This document shows positions 6,926 through 14,870 of a stretch of 34,061 bases of DNA, one piece after another; the first letter of the stretch is position 1, and every line of letters starts with the position of its first letter. The stretch lies in the NCBI GenBank assembly GCA_964472565.1, contig CAYYNB010000054.1, positions 1-34,061 on the forward strand, in the 5' to 3' direction. The DNA comes from DATAMF01 sp964472565 (lineage in GTDB: Bacteria > Chloroflexota > Anaerolineae > Aggregatilineales > Aggregatilineaceae). The notes under the pieces are model-generated. The model ran no database searches and was not told the DNA's origin. It worked only from the letters and a program-made list of their open reading frames with translations. Position numbers and translations under genes: made by a program.

Positions 6926-8077
6926 ATGCCGAAACGGTTTGCTTTTGCCTTGATTCTTGTGCTGCTGCTTCTGACCGCCGCCCCACTTGATCCGGCGCAG
7001 GCGGGCGGTAAACCCTGGTCGGTGTGGCTGTACAACCGGGGTACGGGAGAACTGCTTCGTGTGTATCTGGATGGCACTCAGGAGGAAGTCGCTTTTTCCG
7101 CACCGGAGGGGTATACGCTGGGCAGCATGACTTTTTCTCCCGATGGTACCCGGATGGCGGCGTGTTTTTTCCCCATTGGCGTTCGATCTCACGACCAAAC
7201 GCTTGTCACCATTTATGATGCTGCTCACAATTCGAACCTCACCACCCTGGAACTGAACGGCTCAAGTTTCTGTTATGCGCAAACCGGTGCTTTTGATGAC
7301 AGCGGCGCGCTGTTTGCGTTTATCCAGATGCCGGCTTATCCGGCTTTACCCGATTGGCTGCTTAATGTATTGGACGTGACCAGCGGCGAAATCCTGTACA
7401 GCATCGACGCCAGCGCGGAAGGATTTTCCGGGGCTGTCTGTATTCCCCAGGTGGAGCGGGTTCAGCCCGGCGAAATTCTTCTCCGGTCGGGGGTCTGTGC
7501 GGCGGCGGATGAAACCGTTGAATTGTACGCCGGGTATCCAGGCAATCGGGTTCAACTGCTCGATGTGTCGCCCCACACGCTCACTCAGATTCGCCGCCTG
7601 TCCAATGGGGACGCGGTCTGGGTGGCCAATGATCCCGCCTATTCGGGGGACGGTGCCAACGTGGTGCAGTTTTTGCCCGGCACCGCCGAAGACGGCGTGC
7701 GTGTGATTTTCCATGATCCGAATTTCAATCCGCATGATGTTGTTTTTATCGACAGTGGACGGAAGGTGGGGATTATAGGGCGAGATATCACAACCGATCA
7801 ATCAACCCTGCGCTATGTGGATCGAACAGGCACCGTTGGCATCCTGGAAAAGGGCATTGGGCAAACCGTCGTGCCTGCGCCGATGGGGTATCTGGCCTGT
7901 GGTGATAATGCGGCGGGCGAATTTGAGATTCAGTCGGTGGTGTTTGACAAACAGGGCAAGCTCCAACCCGCCGAAACGATCTGGTCTGATGCAACTGATA
8001 CCGATTGGGTTGTGGTCTGGCACGAACCGGTGCCGCTGCCCGATACGCTCGAACCGTTCCCAGCGATCAACCCGTAG
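6926..8077 (+). CDS. Secreted beta-propeller-like (TolB/WD40-type) protein
   Basis: A 383-residue exported protein: Lys-Arg start, a hydrophobic stretch at residues 6-22 and an AxA-type cleavage region (DPAQAGG). The mature part contains propeller-like blades, for example MTFSPDGTRMAACFF near residue 68, the typical SPDG turn of TolB-like repeats. It opens with WSVWLYNRGTGELLRVYLDG, clearly related to the start of the protein at 10705-12312 (WSAWVYNYETGKMVHVFPDG), so the two are paralogues. It lacks the SH3b tail of that protein. An AGAGGAG ribosome binding site lies 8 nt before the ATG. Function unknown. Confidence 0.8.
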   Translation: MPKRFAFALILVLLLLTAAPLDPAQAGGKPWSVWLYNRGTGELLRVYLDGTQEEVAFSAPEGYTLGSMTFSPDGTRMAACFFPIGVRSHDQTLVTIYDAAHNSNLTTLELNGSSFCYAQTGAFDDSGALFAFIQMPAYPALPDWLLNVLDVTSGEILYSIDASAEGFSGAVCIPQVERVQPGEILLRSGVCAAADETVELYAGYPGNRVQLLDVSPHTLTQIRRLSNGDAVWVANDPAYSGDGANVVQFLPGTAEDGVRVIFHDPNFNPHDVVFIDSGRKVGIIGRDITTDQSTLRYVDRTGTVGILEKGIGQTVVPAPMGYLACGDNAAGEFEIQSVVFDKQGKLQPAETIWSDATDTDWVVVWHEPVPLPDTLEPFPAINP

Positions 8078-8138
8078 CAGTTGCGCGCGTTCAGAAATCA
8101 ACGTAAGAATAGAAGCAATATGATCATAAGGAGGCCGT

Positions 8139-10649
8139 ATGAAAAAATGGGTCAGTGCGGTGCTGGTCTTCGTGCTGGCAGCGACGCTTGTCGGTCCGCT
8201 GTCTACCGTGCGAGGACAGGATGGCTGCGGGAATGCCCCGCCGCCGCGCCTGACAATCGGGGGCAGTGGCGCGGTGTCGTATACTGATGGTCAGCCGCTC
8301 CGCATTCGCGATGCGGCGGGGATGGCGGGCGCGGAACTCAGCCAGCTTCCTGAAGGGACATTATTTTTAGTGTTGGATGGCCCGGTTTGCGCCGATGACA
8401 TCTACTGGTGGCAGGTGCAGGCCGGCGATCTCACCGGATGGGTAGCCGAAGGGGTGGAGGGCGCGTATTTTGTCGAACCCAAAATGGCGGCCACGGGGGG
8501 CTATGGCACCTGGAATTGGGAGGTGTTCAAGTTGAATTGGTGGATGGAGGTGCTGCCCGATCCCATGCTGATCACGCTGCCGCCGACTTATGCCGGGGAT
8601 ATGCCCACGCTGCCGGTTGATTTGGGCAGCGTGCGTTTCGTGGATGATGCGGGTCTGAACGAGGCCCAAAAAGCGCTGCTGGCCCAAAACGGCTTTGTGG
8701 TGATTCCGGGCGGTTTCGACCAGTTCCACGAGGCGTACCGGGAAGATGAAAACTGGTCGGCGATGCCGCCCGATTTCGACTGGGATGCCGATGAATCCAC
8801 CTGGGATTATGGGCACGCCTTTTTTGTGACCACCGATTCGACGCTGCACATGCTGCACTTCATTTTTGACAACCTGTTGAGCGACCTGGAAAAGTTCTCG
8901 TTCCAGCCGACGATGTGGTTCGAGGTGCTGTATCCGGCTTTGACTGCTGCACACGAACAAACGCAGCAGGCCGCCGGGACTCCGCTCGAAGAGGCGGCGC
9001 GCGCGGCGGAACTGTATCTGACGGTGGCGGCGGAACTGTTTGTGCCGGGCGGCCCCGAAACCCTGACCTCGCCCGACATTTATGCCCAGGCGCAGGAAAT
9101 CGCGGCGCTGGCGGTGGCTGGGGAAGGCCAACTGCCGATCCCCTTCCTGACGGATTATGTGGAAGATTTCAGCCAATACCGCCCGCGCGGGCATTACGCC
9201 GGGGATGCCACGCTGGAACAGTATTTCCGGGGCATGATGTGGATGGGTCGCATCACCTTTTTGGCGAAGGACGACGAGGCGACGCTGATGGCCCTGCTGC
9301 TGCTGCGTACCCTGACCAGCCAACCAGATGCATTTACCAGTTGGCAGAATATCCACGACACGCTGACCTTTTTGATCGGCCCGTCGGATGACCTGTCGCC
9401 GCTGGATTATTACCCCATTGCGCAGACGATCTACGGCGGCGATCTGCCGTTGGAGACACTCGCCGATGCGAGCCTGCTGCCGCAGTTTTTGGCCGAAGTC
9501 GAAAAACTGCCCGCGCCCAAAGTCAACGGGTTGATCATTCCTGCCGACAGCAAGCCGGAAGACATCGGAGAAGAAACACGCGGCTTCCGCTTGATGGGCC
9601 AGCGCTTCACCTTTGATGCCTATCTGATGGGCCAGTTGATGTTCCCGTATGTCGGCACACTGGAAAGCCCGCGTATTCTGCCGACGGCGCTTGATGTCGC
9701 CTCGGTGATGGGATCGGAGTCCGCCGGGCAGCTCGCCACCGAAGCCGGCGCGACGGACTTTGCAAATTACCAGACGCAGCTTGATAAGCTGAAAGGCGAG
9801 TTTGGCGCGCTGACCGATGATCAATGGCTGGAAAACACTTACGGCGGTTGGCTGTGGACGCTCAAACCGCTGTTCGATAAGGAGAATCTCGCCGCGTACC
9901 CGCCGATGATGAATACGGAAGCGTGGGCGCGGAAGGATTTGCAGGCCGGGTTAGCCAGTTGGACCGAACTCAAACACGATACAGTGCTGTATGTCAAACA
10001 GCCCGGCGGTGCGGGGGGCGGTGGTCCGCCGCTGACCAGCTTCGGTTATGTTGAGCCGAATCCGCTGGTCTTCGCGCGGATTGCGATTGTCGCGGCGACG
10101 CTGTACCAGGGCTTGGAAGCACGCGGCCTGAACCAATCGGTTCAGATGGGGTATTCGCCCGCTTTCGCCAAGCCGGATGCCCAGGGCGATGAGTATGTGT
10201 TTCAGGTGACGCTCAATGAACTGCGTATACTGGCTCTTAAGGCGGCACAGTTTGCGGAAACCGCGCGTAAGGAACTGGCAGGCGAAACCGTGACCGAAGA
10301 TGAATATTGGGGCATCTATGGCTACGCTAACTATATGTCGATGGTGCTGCACGAACTTGATCAGAGCGAAGATGGCCCGGACCCGGTGGCGCTGGTGACG
10401 GATGTCGCCAATAATCCCGATGCAGGTGTGGTGCTGCAAGAAGGTGTGGGCAAGGTCGATTATATCTATGCGGTGGTCCCGGCTCCGAAGGGCGGCGGCT
10501 ACCAGATGGTGCGCGGCGGCGTCTTCACCTACTATGAATTTGTCAACGACATCAACCAGCGCATGACCGATGAGGAATGGCGGGCGCTGGTCGCCAGCGG
10601 CGATGTGCCGGCGCGTCCCGCATGGATCAGCGCCTTCTACAGCGAGTAA
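8139..10649 (+). CDS. Secreted SH3b plus DUF3160 protein
   Basis: An 836-residue exported protein with a clear signal peptide (residues 1-29). Residues about 40-115 form a bacterial SH3 domain (PLRIRDAAG, LVLDGPVCADDIYWWQV, TGWVAEG), a fold that often binds cell wall or glycan. The rest matches DUF3160 as I recall it: GFVVIPGGFDQFHEAY near 185, then DYGHAFFVTTDSTLHMLH, a long helical region and a C-terminal VRGGVFTYYEF. DUF3160 has no established activity. The start is fixed by a strong AAGGAGG site 4 nt before the ATG. It stands between two paralogous propeller-like proteins, one of which has a similar SH3b domain, which suggests a shared surface location. Confidence 0.85.
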   Translation: MKKWVSAVLVFVLAATLVGPLSTVRGQDGCGNAPPPRLTIGGSGAVSYTDGQPLRIRDAAGMAGAELSQLPEGTLFLVLDGPVCADDIYWWQVQAGDLTGWVAEGVEGAYFVEPKMAATGGYGTWNWEVFKLNWWMEVLPDPMLITLPPTYAGDMPTLPVDLGSVRFVDDAGLNEAQKALLAQNGFVVIPGGFDQFHEAYREDENWSAMPPDFDWDADESTWDYGHAFFVTTDSTLHMLHFIFDNLLSDLEKFSFQPTMWFEVLYPALTAAHEQTQQAAGTPLEEAARAAELYLTVAAELFVPGGPETLTSPDIYAQAQEIAALAVAGEGQLPIPFLTDYVEDFSQYRPRGHYAGDATLEQYFRGMMWMGRITFLAKDDEATLMALLLLRTLTSQPDAFTSWQNIHDTLTFLIGPSDDLSPLDYYPIAQTIYGGDLPLETLADASLLPQFLAEVEKLPAPKVNGLIIPADSKPEDIGEETRGFRLMGQRFTFDAYLMGQLMFPYVGTLESPRILPTALDVASVMGSESAGQLATEAGATDFANYQTQLDKLKGEFGALTDDQWLENTYGGWLWTLKPLFDKENLAAYPPMMNTEAWARKDLQAGLASWTELKHDTVLYVKQPGGAGGGGPPLTSFGYVEPNPLVFARIAIVAATLYQGLEARGLNQSVQMGYSPAFAKPDAQGDEYVFQVTLNELRILALKAAQFAETARKELAGETVTEDEYWGIYGYANYMSMVLHELDQSEDGPDPVALVTDVANNPDAGVVLQEGVGKVDYIYAVVPAPKGGGYQMVRGGVFTYYEFVNDINQRMTDEEWRALVASGDVPARPAWISAFYSE

Positions 10650-10661
10650 AAATGTCCAACG

Positions 10662-10683
10662 GGGCGTAATTCAGTTTACGCCC
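10662..10683 (+). terminator. Hairpin after the DUF3160 gene
   Basis: An 8-bp perfect stem, GGGCGTAA (10662-10669) and TTACGCCC (10676-10683), with a 6-nt loop, 12 nt after the stop codon. The following sequence is only partly T-rich, so it may be a weak terminator or a read-through attenuator before the next gene. Confidence 0.45.
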
Positions 10684-10704
10684 TTCAGTTTGCCTTAGGG
10701 GAGC

Positions 10705-12312
10705 ATGATGATGCATTCGAAATGGATTTTGCTCAGCCTGGTCGCACTTCTGGTCGCGGCGGGACTTTTCCAGCCCGCTTGGCATCCCACTGTTGAGGCG
10801 GGCGGATCGTGGTCCGCGTGGGTTTATAACTATGAAACCGGAAAAATGGTACATGTGTTTCCTGATGGGGCCGCTGGTACCGAACGCTATTTTCCGCTGC
10901 CGCCCGGCACCTCGACCTATCCCACCGAGATCGTTATCTCGCGGGATGGCTCCTATATGGCGGCCTGCCTGACCGATGATGCCGGAAATCCGAGCGTGCG
11001 CGTGTATGACCTCTACAGCAATGTTTATATCGCGGCCTATATTCCCATCGCGCCGATTACCGCCTGTGCCCTCAGCCGCTACAGCTTCAGCGAAGACGGA
11101 TCGCAGGTGGCCTTTGGGATTCTGAATAACTTCTTTGACGACACCGATACCCGGCCCGATTGGGAAGTGGTTGTCATGCAGATGAACACCAGCGCGGTGC
11201 TGTATCGCATCGATGCCAATTCTCCGCAGATCGCCGCTTTGGGGCGCGACTATAGTCATATGCTGCCCGTCGTTTCGACCTTCCAGATGACAACCGGAAC
11301 ATTTCCCGGCCTGCTCACGTTTATGCCGGTGATGTATGCGACTGAAGGTGCGCAGGAATATGACAGCCTGGTGTGGAATCTGAGCGATAACAGTGTCATG
11401 CTGTCCGGGCCGTATGGCAAAGCCAATCTGGATGTGCTGTGGGAAAACAGTGAGGTTATCTGGACCGACATCAACGCGAGCTATCCTCAAGGGACGTTGA
11501 TGGGACCGGGCTATCTGTACAATGTGGTGATGTACTCAAACAAAGCGGGCGATAATTTCCCGATCTTCACCAATGGCATGGTGCTGTGGGAATCGCGTTT
11601 TGTGGATGATGGCCGGATGGTGGCGATCCATGGTTATACCGAGCCGGGGCCGGGGCAGTGGTTTTATCTGAAGCGCGACAGTTCCATTGGAACGCTGCCG
11701 ATTCCACCGGAAGTCTATGCGGTGTGGGGCACGCTCGACGGTTACACGTATCTGACGCCGGCTGCGCCCGGTGTGGGGGCACAGGTCCGGTATGATCGGT
11801 TTGTGGGTGGCTCAACCACGCCTGAACAATATGTCGCCTGGACGGGCGAACCGGGGGCTTTTTACCGGATGGTGTGGGTGAATCCGCTGTCCGGTGGAAA
11901 CGGGCTTCCCTTTTTCTCGTCGATTCCGATGCTCGCGCCACCGATTGCCGTAACGGCGACGCCGCTGCCGACACTGCCGCCGCCGGTGGTGATCACCGCG
12001 ACACCGACCACCTTCCCCTTCGTCCCAACGGCCACGCCGACGAGTTATCCCATGACGCTGATCGTCGGTGGTCATGCGACGGTGCATACGACGGAAGGCG
12101 ATGTGCTGCGGGTCCGCAGCGGCGCGGGTACGAGTTTTGCCGTGGTGTTCCAACTGCCCAACGGGGCGCTCGTCACACTGCTGGAAGGGCCTGTCAGCGC
12201 CGGAGGGTATAACTGGTGGCGCATTCAGGCCGCCGATGGTCAGACCGGCTGGGCGATTGATGGGCTGGTCGATAACGGCGTGTGGCTGCAAACGCTGGTG
12301 CCGTCGCCGTAG
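10705..12312 (+). CDS. Secreted propeller-like protein with C-terminal SH3b domain
   Basis: A 535-residue exported protein: signal peptide (about residues 1-31, ending before EAGGSWS), a propeller-like body with repeats such as EIVISRDGSYMAACL, then a Pro/Thr linker (about 412-450, TATPLPTLPPP and relatives) and a bacterial SH3 domain (about 455-530; VLRVRSGAGTSFAVV, LLEGPV, WWRIQ, TGWAIDG). The linker plus SH3b layout is typical of surface proteins that hold on to the envelope. The body is a paralogue of the protein at 6926-8077. Three ATG codons in a row open the frame; the first is used here, but GGGGAGC is very close to it and the second or third would give better spacing. Confidence 0.8.
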   Translation: MMMHSKWILLSLVALLVAAGLFQPAWHPTVEAGGSWSAWVYNYETGKMVHVFPDGAAGTERYFPLPPGTSTYPTEIVISRDGSYMAACLTDDAGNPSVRVYDLYSNVYIAAYIPIAPITACALSRYSFSEDGSQVAFGILNNFFDDTDTRPDWEVVVMQMNTSAVLYRIDANSPQIAALGRDYSHMLPVVSTFQMTTGTFPGLLTFMPVMYATEGAQEYDSLVWNLSDNSVMLSGPYGKANLDVLWENSEVIWTDINASYPQGTLMGPGYLYNVVMYSNKAGDNFPIFTNGMVLWESRFVDDGRMVAIHGYTEPGPGQWFYLKRDSSIGTLPIPPEVYAVWGTLDGYTYLTPAAPGVGAQVRYDRFVGGSTTPEQYVAWTGEPGAFYRMVWVNPLSGGNGLPFFSSIPMLAPPIAVTATPLPTLPPPVVITATPTTFPFVPTATPTSYPMTLIVGGHATVHTTEGDVLRVRSGAGTSFAVVFQLPNGALVTLLEGPVSAGGYNWWRIQAADGQTGWAIDGLVDNGVWLQTLVPSP

Positions 12313-12347
12313 GACATCGTTCGCGTTTGATCGGGTATATACTTGAT

Positions 12348-12379
12348 GGCGGTGGTGAAACAGTCCACCGCCTTTTTTT
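12348..12379 (+). terminator. Rho-independent terminator
   Basis: GGCGGTGG (12348-12355), a 9-nt loop, CCACCGCC (12365-12372) and seven T (12373-12379). It ends the transcript of the SH3b-propeller gene and lies just before the next gene, which must therefore have its own promoter or depend on read-through. Confidence 0.9.
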
Positions 12380-12398
12380 AGAAACGGATCAGGTTGAG

Positions 12399-13661
12399 AT
12401 GAAGCACAAACTCCAACTCCTATGGGTGGTCATTTTAGCGGTTAGCTCGCTCATCGGGTGTGGGTCAGATGATGGTCCTAAACGTACCCGTCTTCAACGA
12501 GATGAGATCAAAGACGCGGTTGTAGGTGAGCGTTTGCTTCCATTTACCGAGGGCGTCCAGATTTTGTTAGAAGCCCCGCGCGGTTTTTATGATGATGAAG
12601 CGATGACGCAAACGATAGCGGTAATCAAAAATCGGATCGCGTCCGTCGGGGTAGACGATTCGTTGGTGATCCCAGCGGGGAATGATCAGATACTCGTCTA
12701 TCTGCCCGGTGTCCGGGAACAGGAGACCGCTTTTGAAGCCATTAAATGGGCAGGAATACTTGAATTTGTGGATTTTTCAAACGGTTCAGGGAACATTCCA
12801 GAAGGATCCTGCATTCTGACCGATTTGCAGGTTATGCTGGCCCAGGTACAGTTATGGTCCGGTGAAACGCTGCCGCCTTATGACCAGTGGCCCTGCTCCA
12901 CCGACGACGCAAACGTTTCGGAATTTGCCTATACGGACAATGGGCAGCCTTTCACCACGATTATGACCGGCGCGGGGCTGGAGGATGCCGCCGCACAGCC
13001 CCAGGATCAGATCAGTACAAGCTGGATCATTAATTTTAAGCTCAAAAGCGCCGACGACGAACCAACTGTCAGCGACTTTACGAATTACGTGGCGACGCAT
13101 GCTAATCTACCGTTGGCGATGGTATTGGATGGACGTCTGCTTTCTTATCCCACGATCCAATCGGGGCTTGCGCAATCGGCTGCCGCCGGGACGATGGACG
13201 GTGGGATCATCACGGGTCGTTTTACGAAAGACGAGGCGGAAATTCTGGCGGTGCAGTTACGCTCAGGCGCGCTGCCGGTGCCGCTGACTGTGATCGATTT
13301 CAGCACGTTTTCGATGCTGCCGTCATCTGATCCTATTCAATACGGCGATTCTGGAACGATGATCACCTTCAAAGCGCGGAGCCGTAGTTCAGTGGATGCA
13401 CTGCGCAACACCGCCACCGCATTGCAAGAACGGCTTGAGAAACAAGGTGTTTCAACGGCTTGCATTCAGGTTTTGACTCCTATCGACACCTCCGATGAAA
13501 TGACGTTTGACCAAATTCGGGTTTTCATTCCCGACACAGCGCAAAATGCCGATCTAACCACCGTCGAGGCACAGCATGATCTATCCGACAATCTCGACCT
13601 GAATACGCTGCCAATTGCGATGGAAATTTATTTGATGGCCAGCTACAGCATGAGTGAATAA
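12399..13661 (+). CDS. Lipoprotein made of the SecD periplasmic head domain
   Basis: A 420-residue predicted lipoprotein: a hydrophobic start followed by the lipobox LIGC (C21). Two parts match the SecD extracytoplasmic region: GVQILLEAPRG with MTQTIAVIKNRIASVGVDD (SecD: GGVQILLEA, TI.VI..RI...GV), and AMVLDGRLLSYPTIQSGL with RFTKDEAEILAVQLRSGALP (SecD: IVLDG.VIS.P.I, FT..EA..LA..LR.GALP). The six-helix membrane domain of SecD is absent. So it is not a translocase subunit as such; a periplasmic chaperone-like or Sec-assisting role is only a guess. The ATG at 12399 is chosen because it directly opens the signal sequence; the longer frame from 12282 overlaps the previous gene and runs through the terminator. 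Confidence 0.85.
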   Translation: MKHKLQLLWVVILAVSSLIGCGSDDGPKRTRLQRDEIKDAVVGERLLPFTEGVQILLEAPRGFYDDEAMTQTIAVIKNRIASVGVDDSLVIPAGNDQILVYLPGVREQETAFEAIKWAGILEFVDFSNGSGNIPEGSCILTDLQVMLAQVQLWSGETLPPYDQWPCSTDDANVSEFAYTDNGQPFTTIMTGAGLEDAAAQPQDQISTSWIINFKLKSADDEPTVSDFTNYVATHANLPLAMVLDGRLLSYPTIQSGLAQSAAAGTMDGGIITGRFTKDEAEILAVQLRSGALPVPLTVIDFSTFSMLPSSDPIQYGDSGTMITFKARSRSSVDALRNTATALQERLEKQGVSTACIQVLTPIDTSDEMTFDQIRVFIPDTAQNADLTTVEAQHDLSDNLDLNTLPIAMEIYLMASYSMSE

Positions 13662-13700
13662 AAAAATGGGGCGGTCCCAACTGGATCGCCCCATGATTTT
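13661..13700. terminator. Bidirectional terminator between convergent genes
   Basis: A 12-bp stem with one G-T pair, 13666-13677 against 13683-13694, with a 5-nt loop. An A run (13660-13665) precedes it and GATTTT follows, so it can work for the plus-strand gene ending at 13661 and the minus-strand gene ending at 13715. Confidence 0.85.
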
Positions 13701-13714
13701 ATCCGCACAACTCG

Positions 13715-14735
13715 CTACTTCTTACCGCCACCTTTGCCGCCACCGTTACCACCAGCATTGCCACCACCCTGATCATCTTTTTTGTCCTGACCGGGGGGAT
13801 CCTTGGGCTTATCCTTGTCTTTATCCTTACCCTTATCGTCTGTGGCGGCATCGGTTTCGGCCTCTGCCTCGGCGGTTTCTTCTACTTCGGCGTCACCCTT
13901 TTTATCTTTTTTGCCGGAAATAACGCGGCCCGGTGCGAGATCGCTGGGATCAACATCGTAGTCTTTTTTGATCTCGCCCCACCCTTCGCCCCCGGCGCGC
14001 CGATCCAGCAGTTCTTCTGGGGTCGTCCCTTCGACTTGTTCCGCGATCAGCAGGGCCTTCGCGATTTCGCCAAACCCATAACCGTCGCAGTGCCAGCCGA
14101 TGACCGTATCATAGGGCACATCAAATTCATCCGCGAGCGCCTGGGCTACCGGGTGTGGATCGGCTCCGACACAGCTTGTTTCTGCTTCTTCGCTGTCATC
14201 GTCGCAGGCATCGCCCACCCCGTCGGCGTCCGCATCGGCCTGATCCGGGTTGGCGACTTCGGGGCAGTTATCNNNNNNNNNNNNNNNNNNNNNNNNNNNN
14301 NNNNNNNNNNNNNNNNNNNNNNNNNNNNNNNNNNNNNNNNNNNNNNNNNNNNNNNNNNNNNNNNNNNNNNNNGTTGGCGACTTCGGGGCAGTTATCCGCC
14401 TCGTTGAGCACCTCATCCCCATCGACATCATCCACTAATACCAGTTGGGTCGCGTTGATGCTGTCATCATCCAGGAGATACCCGGTTACGAGCACTTCCT
14501 GCCCTAAACTGAGGGTGGCCGGATCAAATGCGTCATTCGCATGGACTACTACACTGCCGACCAGAATCTGATCCGCAGCAATGGCTTCCACCGTGCCCTG
14601 AATCTCGACGATCACTTCAATCTCGTCGTCATCGGTCTGGGCTTGCGCGGCCTGGTTGGGAACCACAATCACGCTGGCGAGCAGCAGCAGGAGCAGTAAG
14701 CTGAAAAACGTTTGAATGCGTCTGTACGGACTCAT
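13715..14735 (-). CDS. Secreted DUF5666-like and thrombospondin type 3 repeat protein, interrupted by assembly gap
   Basis: Exported protein with a strong signal peptide (LLLLLLLASVIVV, then AQAQ). A DUF5666-like beta domain follows (about residues 35-105; IEVIVEIQGTVEAI ... SLGQEVLVTGYLLDDDSI). Then come calcium-binding thrombospondin type 3 repeats (DGDEVLNEADNCPEVAN before the gap, DNCPEVANPDQADADADGVG after it), a small globular part (HPVAQALADEF ... GYGFGEIAKALLIAE ... GWGEIKKDY) of a kind I associate with Chloroflexota, and a charged Lys/Asp then Gly/Asn-rich tail. The frames on the two sides of the 100-N gap differ, as expected if the gap length is a placeholder. The ATG at 14735 is preferred over 14750 because GGAG lies 9 nt before it. 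True length unknown. Confidence 0.75.
14273..14372. other. Assembly gap (100 N) inside a tandem repeat
   Basis: Exactly 100 N. The same 24-nt text coding for DNCPEVAN, starting gttggcgacttcgg, is found directly on both sides (14249-14272 and 14373-14396), so the gap falls in tandem thrombospondin type 3 repeats that the assembly did not resolve. Confidence 0.95.
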
Positions 14736-14824
14736 ACCTTGTCTCTCCATAAAGTCTCAACCGTTGCTTTAACTATTAGACCGATCTGACCCCGGAGATA
14801 TGACAGGTACTTTGGAACTAATCC

Positions 14825-14859
14825 AAAAAAACAGGGGTATGAGCAGCCCATACCCCTGT
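14825..14859 (-). terminator. Rho-independent terminator of the HerA-like ATPase gene
   Basis: An 11-bp perfect stem (14831-14841 and 14849-14859) with a 7-nt loop; on the minus strand it is followed by a T run (A run 14825-14831 on the plus strand). It starts 12 nt after the stop codon. Confidence 0.9.
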
Positions 14860-14870
14860 GCATGGGAGAA

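Noticed and set aside
8367..9824. 485-codon open frame on the minus strand
   Set aside because: Antisense to the DUF3160 gene; composition is Arg/Gln/His/Gly-rich and no domain is seen.
10627..11490. 287-codon open frame on the minus strand
   Set aside because: Antisense to the start of the SH3b-propeller gene and across the intergenic hairpin; no motif.
12282..12398. N-terminal extension of the SecD-like lipoprotein
   Set aside because: Overlaps the previous gene and reads through a perfect terminator; the lipoprotein signal begins at 12399.
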